The notes beneath the pieces were generated by a model. It was given only the letters and a program-made list of their open reading frames with translations. It was not told the origin of the DNA and ran no database searches. Both the position numbers and the translations under genes were made by a program. Source: Mycolicibacterium bacteremicum (GTDB taxonomy: Bacteria > Actinomycetota > Actinomycetes > Mycobacteriales > Mycobacteriaceae). From it: a DNA stretch of 64,000 nucleotides. How positions within the stretch are numbered: position 1 is the stretch's first letter; every line of letters starts with the position of its first letter. Positions 50,699-58,940 of this stretch are shown here, one piece after another. The stretch covers positions 124,001 through 188,000 of the forward strand of contig NZ_MVHJ01000007.1 in assembly GCF_002086115.1 (NCBI RefSeq), given 5' to 3'.

Positions 50699-52294
50699 GT
50701 GCGTCGCATCCCAGCTGAGCTGACCGAACGCTACGTCGAGCAGGGCTGGTGGCGCCCGGAAACGCTCGGTCAGATGTTGGCCGAGGGCCTGGCCGCCCAC
50801 CCCGAGGCCGGCTTCTACGTGCACTCCGACGTGCGGCCGTACCGGGGCAGCTTCGCCGAGGTCGAACTGCAGGCCCGCCGGCTGGCGGCCGGGCTGCGCG
50901 ACCGGGGCGTGGGCCCGGGCGACGTGGTCGCGATGCAGCTGCCGAACTGGATGGAAGCCGCCGTCGCATTCTGGGCGTCGGCACTGCTGGGCACGGTGAC
51001 GGTGCCCATCGTGCATTTCTACGGCCGCAAGGAGCTGGCCCACATCATCGGCACCGCGAAGCCGAAGGTGTTCCTGTCCACCGAGCAGTTCGGCCGGATG
51101 GCCTTCCAGCCGGACCTGTGCGCCGAGGTTCCGATCGTGGGTCTCGTGGGACAGGCCGACCGGCGCGGGAACGTGCACGGCTTCGACGATCTGCTGGCCG
51201 ACGAGCCGCTGGTGGGCACCCTGCCCGCCGACCCGGCCGCGCCGGCGCTGATCGCCTTCACCTCCGGCACGACCAAACAGCCCAAGGGCGTCATCCACAG
51301 TCACCAGACGCTGGCCTTCGAGACGCGGCAGCTGTTGGCCAACTACCCGCCGAATCGCGGCCGGCAGCTCACGGCCACCCCGGTCGGTCATTTCATCGGG
51401 ATGGTCGGCGCCTTCCTCATCCCGGTCATCGAGGGTGCGCCGATCGACCTGTGCGATGTCTGGGATCCGGGCAAGGTGCTGGATCTGATCGAACGCGACG
51501 GGCTGTCCATCGGCGGCGGCCCGCCGTACTTCGTCACCAGCCTGATGGATCACCCGCGCTTCAGCGACGAGCATCTGGCCAAGTTCACCACCGTCGGACT
51601 CGGCGGGTCGACGGTGCCGGCGGCGGTCACCCGGCGGCTGGCCGACCTGGGACTGTTCGTGTTCCGCGCCTACGGCAGCACCGAGCATCCCTCGATCACC
51701 GGGTCCGGACCGACCGCTCCCGAGGACAAGCGGCTGTTCACCGACGGCAACGTGCGCACCGGCGTGGAGATCCGGCTCGGACCCGACGGCGAGATCTTCA
51801 GCCGCGGACCGGATCTCTGCCTGGGTTACACCGACGACGAGCTGACGGCGACGGCCTTCGACGCGGAGGGCTGGTACCGCACCGGCGACATCGGGGTGCT
51901 CGACGCCGACGGTTACCTGACCATCACCGACCGCACTGCCGACCTGATCATCCGCGGTGGCGAGAACATCAGTGCGCTCGAAGTCGAGGAGGTGCTGCTG
52001 GCGATGCCCGCCGTGGTGGAGGCGGTGGTGGTGGCCGCCCCCGATGACCGCCTGGGTGAGCGGGTGGCCGCGGTGCTGCGGATCAGGGACGGTGCGGCCA
52101 TGCCGACCCTGCCCGAGGTGCGTGCGCACTTCGAGGGGGCCGGTGTCGCCCGGCAGAAATGGCCCGAGGAACTGCACGAGGTGCCCGCGGGCATGGACCT
52201 GCCGCGCACCGCCAGCGGCAAGGTGCAGAAGTTCCGGGTCCGACAGTCGTTGGTAACCGCATTACCCAGGGGCATTGCGGCGAGCAAGACATGA
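50699..52294 (+). CDS. acyl-CoA ligase (AMP-forming, FadD type)
   Basis: A 531-residue ANL-family ligase. The P-loop is TSGTTKQPKG near residues 190-199, followed by Y-G-S-T-E-H, W-Y-R-T-G-D and G-G-E-N-I-S, with the catalytic Lys in A-S-G-K-V-Q-K. It activates a carboxylic acid to its CoA ester through an acyl-adenylate. GTG 50699 has no ribosome binding site, but TAGCAT (50686-50691) would place transcription start at 50698, so a leaderless message is likely. Its stop codon lies inside a perfect GAGAAT operator. Confidence 0.9.
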   Translation: MRRIPAELTERYVEQGWWRPETLGQMLAEGLAAHPEAGFYVHSDVRPYRGSFAEVELQARRLAAGLRDRGVGPGDVVAMQLPNWMEAAVAFWASALLGTVTVPIVHFYGRKELAHIIGTAKPKVFLSTEQFGRMAFQPDLCAEVPIVGLVGQADRRGNVHGFDDLLADEPLVGTLPADPAAPALIAFTSGTTKQPKGVIHSHQTLAFETRQLLANYPPNRGRQLTATPVGHFIGMVGAFLIPVIEGAPIDLCDVWDPGKVLDLIERDGLSIGGGPPYFVTSLMDHPRFSDEHLAKFTTVGLGGSTVPAAVTRRLADLGLFVFRAYGSTEHPSITGSGPTAPEDKRLFTDGNVRTGVEIRLGPDGEIFSRGPDLCLGYTDDELTATAFDAEGWYRTGDIGVLDADGYLTITDRTADLIIRGGENISALEVEEVLLAMPAVVEAVVVAAPDDRLGERVAAVLRIRDGAAMPTLPEVRAHFEGAGVARQKWPEELHEVPAGMDLPRTASGKVQKFRVRQSLVTALPRGIAASKT

Positions 52295-52307
52295 GAATAT
52301 GATTCTC
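52293..52307. promoter_or_regulatory. GAGAAT-N3-ATTCTC operator, perfect, overlapping the ligase stop
   Basis: TGAGAATATGATTCTCA (52292-52308), a fully palindromic 17-mer with centre ATG. Its first bases are the TGA stop of the ligase, and it ends 23 bp before the PF04909 start. Another GAGAAT half-site sits at 52321. Confidence 0.75.
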
Positions 52308-52329
52308 ACGAACTGGAAGGGAGAATTCC

Positions 52330-53520
52330 ATGGGGCAGCTGTCGCACAAGGTCGACATTCCATTTCCGCTCTTCGATGCGGACAACCACCTGTATGAGCC
52401 GCCGGAGGCGATGACCAAGTACCTCCCGAAGGAGTACAAGGACATCGTCCAGTACGTCGAGATCAACGGACGTACCAAGATCGCCATCAAGGGTCAGATC
52501 TCCAACTACATCCCGAACCCCACCTTCTCGGTGGTGGCCAAGCCGGGCGCGTGGGAGGAGTACTTCAAGTACGGCAACCCCGATGGCAAGAGCAAGCGCG
52601 AACTGTTCGGGGAGCCGATGAAGGCCATCCCGGCGTTCTTCGAGCCCGAGCCGCGCATCAAGGTGATGGACGAGCTCGGCGTCGACCGCAGCCTGATGTT
52701 CCCGACGCTGGCCAGCCTGATCGAGGAACGGCTCTCCGATGATCCGGTCGCGATCCACGTCATCATCCACGCGCTCAACGAGTGGCTGCACGAGGTCTGG
52801 GGCTTCAACTACCAGGGCCGTATCTTCACCACTCCGGTGATCACGCTGCCCATCGTCGAGAAGGCGATCGAGGAACTGGAGTGGGCAGTGGCGCGCGGTG
52901 CCCGGGCCATCCTGATCCGCCCGGCACCGGTACCCGGCTTCCGCGGGCCGCGCTCGTTCGCACTGCCCGAGTTCGATCCGTTCTGGGAGCGCTGCGTCGA
53001 ACACGACATCTTCGTCGGCATGCACTCGTCGGACTCCGGCTACTCGCGTTACACCTCCGAGTGGGACGGCGTCGCGCAAGAGATGCTGCCGTTCCAGACC
53101 AACGCGATGAACATCCTCAACGAGTGGCGTCCGATCCAGGATGCGGTGGCGTCCTGGGTGATTCACGGCGCGCTGTTCCGGCACCCGAAGCTCAAGGTCG
53201 GCATCGTCGAGGCCGGCTCGAAGTGGATGTTCCCGCTCCTGGATTCCATGACCGAGGTCTACAAGAAGGCGCCGGAAGCCTTCCTGGGCAACCCGATGGA
53301 AGAGATCAAGAACCGGATCTACGTCAGCCCGTTCTATGAGGAGGGCATCGACGATCTGATCAACCTGATCGGCGTCGACCAGGTCCTCTACGGTTCGGAC
53401 TGGCCGCACCCGGAGGGCCTGGCGGAACCGACGCACTATGTCACCGCGCTGGATCATCTCTCGGTGGAGGACCAGGCGAAGATCATGGGCGGCAACCTGG
53501 GTCGCCTCATCACGACGTAG
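52330..53520 (+). CDS. PF04909 amidohydrolase, third paralogue
   Basis: A 396-residue amidohydrolase_2 protein. Metal and catalytic positions are D-A-D-N-H near residues 16-20, G-M-H-S-S, and Y-G-S-D-W-P-H-P-E with the final Asp intact. It is therefore likely active, unlike the paralogue at 19439. ATG 52330 follows GGAAGGGAG. It shares the GAGAAT operator with the pair at 18297/19439, which suggests related hydrolysis or decarboxylation steps. The acyl-CoA ligase gene follows after 8 bp. Confidence 0.88.
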   Translation: MGQLSHKVDIPFPLFDADNHLYEPPEAMTKYLPKEYKDIVQYVEINGRTKIAIKGQISNYIPNPTFSVVAKPGAWEEYFKYGNPDGKSKRELFGEPMKAIPAFFEPEPRIKVMDELGVDRSLMFPTLASLIEERLSDDPVAIHVIIHALNEWLHEVWGFNYQGRIFTTPVITLPIVEKAIEELEWAVARGARAILIRPAPVPGFRGPRSFALPEFDPFWERCVEHDIFVGMHSSDSGYSRYTSEWDGVAQEMLPFQTNAMNILNEWRPIQDAVASWVIHGALFRHPKLKVGIVEAGSKWMFPLLDSMTEVYKKAPEAFLGNPMEEIKNRIYVSPFYEEGIDDLINLIGVDQVLYGSDWPHPEGLAEPTHYVTALDHLSVEDQAKIMGGNLGRLITT

Positions 53521-53528
53521 TTCCCCTG

Positions 53529-55001
53529 GTGGCTTACCACCCACAGTGGGAGACCATCCCCGAGATGGTCTTGAGCGTCGGCGACCGCTTCGGTGATTCC
53601 GAAGCGGTCGTCGACGGGCCACTGCGACTCAGCTTCACCGAGCTGGCCGACCGGATCTGCCGCGCTGCCGGCGCCTTCGCCGACTTGGGGATCACGCGGG
53701 CAGACCGGGTGGCGATCTGGGCGCCCAACTCCGCGGCCTGGCTCATCGCCGCCTTCGGTGCGCTGACCGCAGGCGCGATCGTGGTCCCGGTCAACACCAG
53801 ATTCAAGACCGAGGAAGCCGCGGACATCATCACCCGCAGCGGCGCCAAGGCGGTGCTGATCCAGAACGGTTTCCTGGGGCAGGATTTCAGCGTCCCGGCC
53901 GGGGTGCCGGCCATCGAGATCACCTCGGACTTCCTGAGCAGCGGGCGCCCTCATGTGGCGACCGGACTGCGCGGCACCGACACCGCCGACATCATCTACA
54001 CCTCCGGAACCACCGGTCGCGCCAAGGGCGTGATGATGAATCACGAACAGACGCTGCGGCTTTACACCGAGTGGTGTGAGCTGGCCGATCTGCGCGAGGG
54101 TGACCGCTACCTGATCGTCAACCCGTTCTTCCACACCTTCGGCTACAAGGCCGGCTGCATCGCCGCGCTGATCCGCGGCGCGACCATCCTGCCGGTGCCG
54201 GTGTTCGATGTGCCCGCGGTGGTCGACCTCATCGAATCCGAGCGGATCACCATGCTGCCGGGCGCGCCGACGCTGTATCACGAATTGCTGGCGGTACCCG
54301 ACAAGGCGCGGCTGGCGACGCTACGGGCCGGGGTCACCGGTGCCGCCGACATCCCCGTCGAACTCATCCGCCGTGTGCACCAAGAGCTTCCGTTCCAGAC
54401 GCTGGCCACCGGTTACGGACTGACCGAGGCCGGCACCGTGACGCTGTCGCGGCCCGGGGACTCGTTCACCGACATCGCCACCACCGCCGGTCTGCCGTGC
54501 GACGGGGTCGAGGTGCGCATCGCCGACGACGGCGAGGTACTGGTGCGCGGCTACAGCGTGATGCAGGGCTATCTGAACGATCCGGAGGCCACTGCGCAGA
54601 CCATCGACGCCGACGGGTGGCTGCACACCGGGGATCTGGGCACCTTCGACGATGCCGGCCGGCTCAAGATCGTCGGCCGGAAGAAGGACATGTTCATCGT
54701 CGGCGGCTTCAATGCCTACCCGGCCGAGATCGAGGGCTTCCTGCTCGAGCACCCCGCGATCCACCAGGCTGCCGTGATCGGCGTGCCCGACGACCGGATG
54801 GGCCAGGTGGGCAAGGCGTTCGTGGTCCTGCACCGTGGTGCCAACGGCGCCGACGGTGTCAGCGAGAGTGATCTCATCGATTGGAGCCGGGCGCGGATGG
54901 CCGGCTACAAGGTGCCCCGCACGGTCGAATTCCTCGACGAGTTACCGCTCAACGCGACCGGCAAGGTGATGAAGGATCGTCTGCAGGAGCTGGCGCGATG
55001 A
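53529..55001 (+). CDS. acyl-CoA ligase resembling FadD3
   Basis: A 490-residue ANL-family ligase with YTSGTTGRAKG, N-P-F-F-H-T-F-G-Y-K-A-G, Y-G-L-T-E-A, W-L-H-T-G-D and the catalytic Lys in N-A-T-G-K-V-M-K. The stretch around N-P-F-F-H and V-T-G-A-A resembles FadD3, the ligase for steroid C/D-ring propionate, as I remember it; this is from memory, not a search. GTG 53529 lies 8 bp after the PF04909 stop. The Mce-associated pair follows with an ATGA overlap, so activation and import are co-expressed. Confidence 0.87.
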   Translation: MAYHPQWETIPEMVLSVGDRFGDSEAVVDGPLRLSFTELADRICRAAGAFADLGITRADRVAIWAPNSAAWLIAAFGALTAGAIVVPVNTRFKTEEAADIITRSGAKAVLIQNGFLGQDFSVPAGVPAIEITSDFLSSGRPHVATGLRGTDTADIIYTSGTTGRAKGVMMNHEQTLRLYTEWCELADLREGDRYLIVNPFFHTFGYKAGCIAALIRGATILPVPVFDVPAVVDLIESERITMLPGAPTLYHELLAVPDKARLATLRAGVTGAADIPVELIRRVHQELPFQTLATGYGLTEAGTVTLSRPGDSFTDIATTAGLPCDGVEVRIADDGEVLVRGYSVMQGYLNDPEATAQTIDADGWLHTGDLGTFDDAGRLKIVGRKKDMFIVGGFNAYPAEIEGFLLEHPAIHQAAVIGVPDDRMGQVGKAFVVLHRGANGADGVSESDLIDWSRARMAGYKVPRTVEFLDELPLNATGKVMKDRLQELAR

Positions 55002-55786
55002 ACGGTATGGTCGGATCGATGGAGCGCGCCGAGGAGAACCTGACCGCGGAGGAAGCCGAGGCGCTGGCCGCCGAGGCGGCCGCCGCGGCCGAGGCCGCGC
55101 GCGCCAAGGTGGCGCGCTTGCGTCAGGAGGCCGAGTCGGCCGCCGCACCCGCCCCGGAATCCGACACCGAGGAATCCGACACCGAGGAATCCGTCACCGA
55201 GGGATCCGACGCCACCAGCGAGACAACCGAGGCCGACGACGCGGACGTCGACGGCGACGCGGGCGAGGCGGCGCCCGTGCCGGTGCGCCGCCGCCGGGTG
55301 ATGTTCGCCGCCAAGGCCCTCGCCGTGATCATCGCGGTGCTCGGCATCGCGGGACTGGCCAGTACCAGCGCCTGGATCATCGTCAAACACCAGCAGGCCG
55401 AGCAGCAACGCAGCCTGAACGCCGAGTTCGCCGCCGCCGCCCGCCAGGGCGTGGTGACGCTGATGTCGTTGAATTTCAACAGCGCCGCCGACGACGTCCA
55501 GCGGATCGTGGACAACTCGACCGGACCGTTCAAGGAGGACTTCGAGGGCCAGTCCGCGGACTTCATCCGGGTGGCCGAGGAGTCCAAGGTCATCACCGAC
55601 GCCACCGTCACCGCCACCGGCGTCAAGAACATGACCGAGGACACCGCCGATGTCCTGGTGGCCGCCTACTCGACGGTCACCAATGCCCAAGGGGCCGAGG
55701 AGGAACCGCGAACCTGGAGGTTGATCGTCAGCATGGCCCGCGACGGTGACCAGCTCAAGGTCGCGAAAGTGGAGTTCGCGCCGTGA
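54998..55786 (+). CDS. Mce-associated membrane protein with acidic repeats
   Basis: A 262-residue Mas-type protein, paralogous to the one at 43838. The acidic N-terminal region (residues 1-95) contains an in-frame repeat E-S-D-T-E three times. One transmembrane helix (ALAVIIAVLGIAGLASTSAW, near 105-125) and an external domain with S-L-N-F-N-S-A-A-D-D-V-Q-R-I-V-D and a K-V-E-F-A-P end follow. ATG 54998 overlaps the ligase stop; ATG 55019 is possible. Confidence 0.87.
   Translation: MNGMVGSMERAEENLTAEEAEALAAEAAAAAEAARAKVARLRQEAESAAAPAPESDTEESDTEESVTEGSDATSETTEADDADVDGDAGEAAPVPVRRRRVMFAAKALAVIIAVLGIAGLASTSAWIIVKHQQAEQQRSLNAEFAAAARQGVVTLMSLNFNSAADDVQRIVDNSTGPFKEDFEGQSADFIRVAEESKVITDATVTATGVKNMTEDTADVLVAAYSTVTNAQGAEEEPRTWRLIVSMARDGDQLKVAKVEFAP
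55157..55201. repeat. 15-bp in-frame tandem repeat
   Basis: GAATCCGACACCGAG occurs at 55157-55171 and 55172-55186, with a one-base variant at 55187-55201. It encodes E-S-D-T-E units in the acidic part of the Mce-associated protein. Confidence 0.8.
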
Positions 55787-56304
55787 CCGCGGGCCCCGTG
55801 CAGCGGGTGCGGCGCACCCTGCGCCGGTTCTGGGTCGCCATCGTGCTGGTGGTGTTGTTGTCGGTTGCCGGTGGTGTCACCGGATGGCTGTATCAGACGC
55901 AGTATCGACCGGACCAGGCCACCGGTAGCGCCGCGGCCGACGCCGCCGTGAAGGCCGCCTCGGACGGAACCATTGCGCTGCTGTCCTATTCGCCGGAGAA
56001 CCTCGAGACGGACTTCACCAACGCGCGCTCGCACCTCACCGGTGACTTCCTGAATTACTACAACCAGTTCACCGAGCAGATCGTCAGCCCGGCGGCCAAG
56101 AAGAACGCCGTCACCACCTCGGCGTCGGTGGTCAATGCCGCTGTCTCCGAGCTGTATCCGGACCGCGCGGTGGTGCTGGTCTTCCTGAATCAGTCCACCA
56201 CCAGTACCGACAACCCGGACGGGTCGTTCTCCACCAGCAGCGTGAAGGTCGGGCTGTCCAAGGTCGACGGTGCCTGGCGCATCGCGGCGTTCGACCCGGT
56301 GTGA
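55783..56304 (+). CDS. Mce-associated membrane protein
   Basis: A 173-residue Mas-type protein paralogous to 43329. A basic N-terminus (R-R-T-L-R-R-F) leads into one transmembrane helix, then an external domain containing S-P-E-N-L-E-T-D-F-T-N-A and F-L-N-Q-S-T-T-S, ending A-A-F-D-P-V. GTG 55783 overlaps the stop of its partner (GTGA). The window thus has two complete Mas pairs on opposite strands and one mce operon. Confidence 0.87.
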   Translation: MTAGPVQRVRRTLRRFWVAIVLVVLLSVAGGVTGWLYQTQYRPDQATGSAAADAAVKAASDGTIALLSYSPENLETDFTNARSHLTGDFLNYYNQFTEQIVSPAAKKNAVTTSASVVNAAVSELYPDRAVVLVFLNQSTTSTDNPDGSFSTSSVKVGLSKVDGAWRIAAFDPV

Positions 56305-56320
56305 CGCTACCCTGGCGGCC

Positions 56321-56923
56321 GTGAGACTCTGCGCGATCCTGCCGCTGCCCCCGGACGAGGACCCGGCCGCCGCCCTCACCCCGCTGGCGGGCGAACCCGC
56401 GGTGCGCCGGATCGTCCGATCGCTGGCCACCGCGACCGATCGGATCCTGGTGCTCGCCGGGGCGACGCTGGCCGCCCGGGTCGTCGCCGCGCTCGACGGG
56501 CTGCCCGCCGAGATCCTCGAGATCGACGAATCACACCGTCGTGCAGACTGTCTGACCGCGGCCGCCGGCCACCTGCGCCGGCACGACATCACCCATGTGT
56601 TGCTCGCCGATCACCGGCATCCGCTGCTGGCGGGCGATCTGATCGAGCGGGTCACCGAGGCGTTGGCCGGCGGCGCCGAGCTGGTGATCCCGGTGCTGCC
56701 GGTCACCGACACCGTCAAGGTCGTCGACGCCGGCGGCGCCATCACCGCCACGGTCGACCGCGCCACGCTGCAACTGCTGCAGTATCCTCGCGGTTCGACA
56801 ATCGACCGCCTGACCGTCGACGACCTGGCCGGTGCGGTCACCGTCGCCGGCAACGCCGACGCCGTGGCCGCCGAACTGCCCGCGGACGCGGCGCTGCTGG
56901 AGGCCGTCATCGCCTGCCGGTGA
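56321..56923 (+). CDS. degenerate IspD-family protein, probably leaderless
   Basis: A 200-residue protein with the size and layout of IspD-type cytidylyltransferases but without their active-site signatures. The A-A-G-x-G-x-R nucleotide loop is replaced by L-P-L-P-P-D-E-D-P, and D-A-A-R-P by A-D-H-R-H-P. It keeps R-A-D-C-L-T-A-A-A and P-V-x-D-T-V-K-V-V-D. GTG 56321 has no ribosome binding site; TACCCT (56308-56313) predicts a start at 56320-56321. It overlaps the convergent true ispD-like gene by 17 bp. It may be a non-catalytic partner. Confidence 0.7.
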   Translation: MRLCAILPLPPDEDPAAALTPLAGEPAVRRIVRSLATATDRILVLAGATLAARVVAALDGLPAEILEIDESHRRADCLTAAAGHLRRHDITHVLLADHRHPLLAGDLIERVTEALAGGAELVIPVLPVTDTVKVVDAGGAITATVDRATLQLLQYPRGSTIDRLTVDDLAGAVTVAGNADAVAAELPADAALLEAVIACR

Positions 56924-57620
56924 GCAGATGTTCGGCGAGCCGGATGTCCGGGGGATAGGTGACCTTGAGATTGGTTGCCGCGCCCGGGAACACCCGCACG
57001 TCGACATCGGTGAAATGCTGCACGCAGGAGGAGGTGTCGGTGCCGTCGAAGGCCTCGGTGTCGGCCCTGCGGTAGGCAGCCAGCAGCGGCGCGGCGCGGA
57101 AGGCCTGTGGCGTCTGCACGCGTACGACGGCTTCGGTGAGCGGTGCCGGACCGCTCGCGGTGCACCGGGCCAGGCCGACCGCCTCGATGGCGGGTACCGC
57201 CCCGCCGAACCGACGCGCGGTGTCCAGGGCGGCGCGCATCATGGCGGGACCGGCCAGCGGCCGGGCCGCATCGTGGATCAGCACCACGTCGACGGCGCCG
57301 GAATCGATGTCGGGCGCGATGTGGCGCAGCATGTTGAACTCGGACTCGTGCCGGCTGTCGCCGCCCTCGACGAGTTCGATTGTGCGGTCCGGTAACTCCG
57401 TGCGCACCAGCTCGGCGGCCATGTCGTACTCACCGCGCCGGTACACCAGGATCACCCGGCCTATCTCGGTGGTGTCGGCGACCGCGCGCACCGACCAGGC
57501 CAGCATCGGCCGGCCGGCCAGCGTCAGATACGCCTTGTTGCCGTCGGCTCCGATCCGTGATCCGATGCCCGCGGCCAGCACGACGCCGACGGCGAGGGGC
57601 GGGTCACCGATCCGGGGCAC
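56907..57620 (-). CDS. ispD: 2-C-methyl-D-erythritol 4-phosphate cytidylyltransferase (IspD) family
   Basis: A 237-residue IspD with a full motif set: AAGIGSRIG near residues 17-25, H-D-A-A-R-P-L, V-R-V-Q-T-P-Q-A-F, T-D-T-S-S and N-L-K-V-T-Y-P-P-D-I. It would make CDP-methylerythritol in the MEP isoprenoid pathway. IspF is not next to it, and mycobacteria normally have ispD with ispF elsewhere, so this could be a second copy with another role. GTG 57620; a perfect palindrome CACGCTAGCGTG lies at 57626-57637. Confidence 0.83.
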   Translation of the reverse strand: MPRIGDPPLAVGVVLAAGIGSRIGADGNKAYLTLAGRPMLAWSVRAVADTTEIGRVILVYRRGEYDMAAELVRTELPDRTIELVEGGDSRHESEFNMLRHIAPDIDSGAVDVVLIHDAARPLAGPAMMRAALDTARRFGGAVPAIEAVGLARCTASGPAPLTEAVVRVQTPQAFRAAPLLAAYRRADTEAFDGTDTSSCVQHFTDVDVRVFPGAATNLKVTYPPDIRLAEHLLTGRR

Positions 57621-57686
57621 GCGCTCACGCTAGCGTGTTGCATCCTGTCGTGATGCCGGCGTGTGCCGGTGGGGAGGGGATGTCAG

Positions 57687-58940
57687 GTGAACTTGTCGGA
57701 GACCGGGCCGTCGCGGCCGCGCGGGATCGTCGTGATGTCCGGGCGCGACCCGCATGAATCGCACCGGGTGGCGTCCCCGCTGGAACTGCTGTTCGACCTG
57801 ACCTTCGTGGTCGCATTCGGAGTGGCCGCCTCGCAGTTCGCGCATGCGTTCGCTGCCGGGCACGTCGGCGCGGGCCTGGCCGGATTCGCGTTCGCGATCT
57901 TCGCGGTCTGCTGGGCGTGGATCAACTTCACCTGGTTCGCCTCGGCGTACGACACCGATGACTGGGTGTACAGGTTGACCACCATGCTGCAGATGGTCGG
58001 CGTGCTGATCCTGGCGCTCGGCCTGCCGGACATGTTCGCGTCACTGGAGCACGGCGGACACGTCGACAACGTCGTCATGGTGGCCGGTTACGTGGTGATG
58101 CGGGTGGCGATGGTGGCGCAGTGGTTGCGGGCCGCGCGGCAGGACCCGGCCCGGCGCCGCGCCTGCCTGACCTATGCCGGCATCATCTCCGTCGCCCAGA
58201 TCGGCTGGATCGCGGTGATCCTGCTGCACACCGGGCTCGCGGTGACGGCGCTGCTGGTGGTGGCGCTGACCCTGTTCGAGATGGCGGGACCGGTGATCGC
58301 CGAACGCCGCGCGGGCGGCACCCCGTGGCACGCCCACCACATCGCCGAGCGGTACGGGCTGATGGCGATCATCGCCCTGGGCGAGGGGGTGGTCGGTACC
58401 GTCGCGACACTCACCGCGGTGGTGCACGACCACGGCTGGAGCACCGATGCGATCCTGGTCGCCGTCGCCGGGGTGGGCCTGACCTTCGGCATGTGGTGGA
58501 TGTACTTCATGGTGCCCACCGGCGAGCTGCTGCACGCGCACCGCGAGACGTCGTTCTGGTTCGGCTATCTGCCGATCGTGCTGTTCGGTGCGATCGTGGG
58601 GACCGGCGCCGGTCTGCACCTGGCCGCCTACTACCTGGACGAGCATTCGGAGCTGGGATCGGCGGCCTGCGTGGCCACCGTCGCGGTGCCGGTCGGGGTG
58701 TACATCTGGCTGGTCTATCTGCTGCAGTCGCTGATGCTGAAGACCCACAGTGCGGTGCATCTCGGGCTCGGCGTACTGGCCACCGGGGTGCTCGCGGGCG
58801 CGGTGCTGCTCGCGGCGGCCGGGGTGGCCATCTCGGTGTGTCTGCTGGTCACCACGGCCGCACCGGTCGTCGTGGTGATCGGCCATGAGGTGATCGGGCA
58901 CCGGCACACCGCCGCAGCGGTGGCGGCGCGGACCGGTTAG
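57687..58940 (+). CDS. LtrA-family membrane protein
   Basis: A 417-residue membrane protein of the low-temperature-requirement A family. The signature S-P-L-E-L-L-F-D-L-T-F-V-V-A-F near residues 31-45 is followed by about ten transmembrane helices, with A-E-R-Y-G-L-M-A-I-I-A-L-G-E-G in the middle. Its molecular role is unknown. GTG 57687 is preceded by GGGGAGGGGA. It converges with the MFS gene, the stops overlapping by 4 bp. Confidence 0.88.
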   Translation: MNLSETGPSRPRGIVVMSGRDPHESHRVASPLELLFDLTFVVAFGVAASQFAHAFAAGHVGAGLAGFAFAIFAVCWAWINFTWFASAYDTDDWVYRLTTMLQMVGVLILALGLPDMFASLEHGGHVDNVVMVAGYVVMRVAMVAQWLRAARQDPARRRACLTYAGIISVAQIGWIAVILLHTGLAVTALLVVALTLFEMAGPVIAERRAGGTPWHAHHIAERYGLMAIIALGEGVVGTVATLTAVVHDHGWSTDAILVAVAGVGLTFGMWWMYFMVPTGELLHAHRETSFWFGYLPIVLFGAIVGTGAGLHLAAYYLDEHSELGSAACVATVAVPVGVYIWLVYLLQSLMLKTHSAVHLGLGVLATGVLAGAVLLAAAGVAISVCLLVTTAAPVVVVIGHEVIGHRHTAAAVAARTG

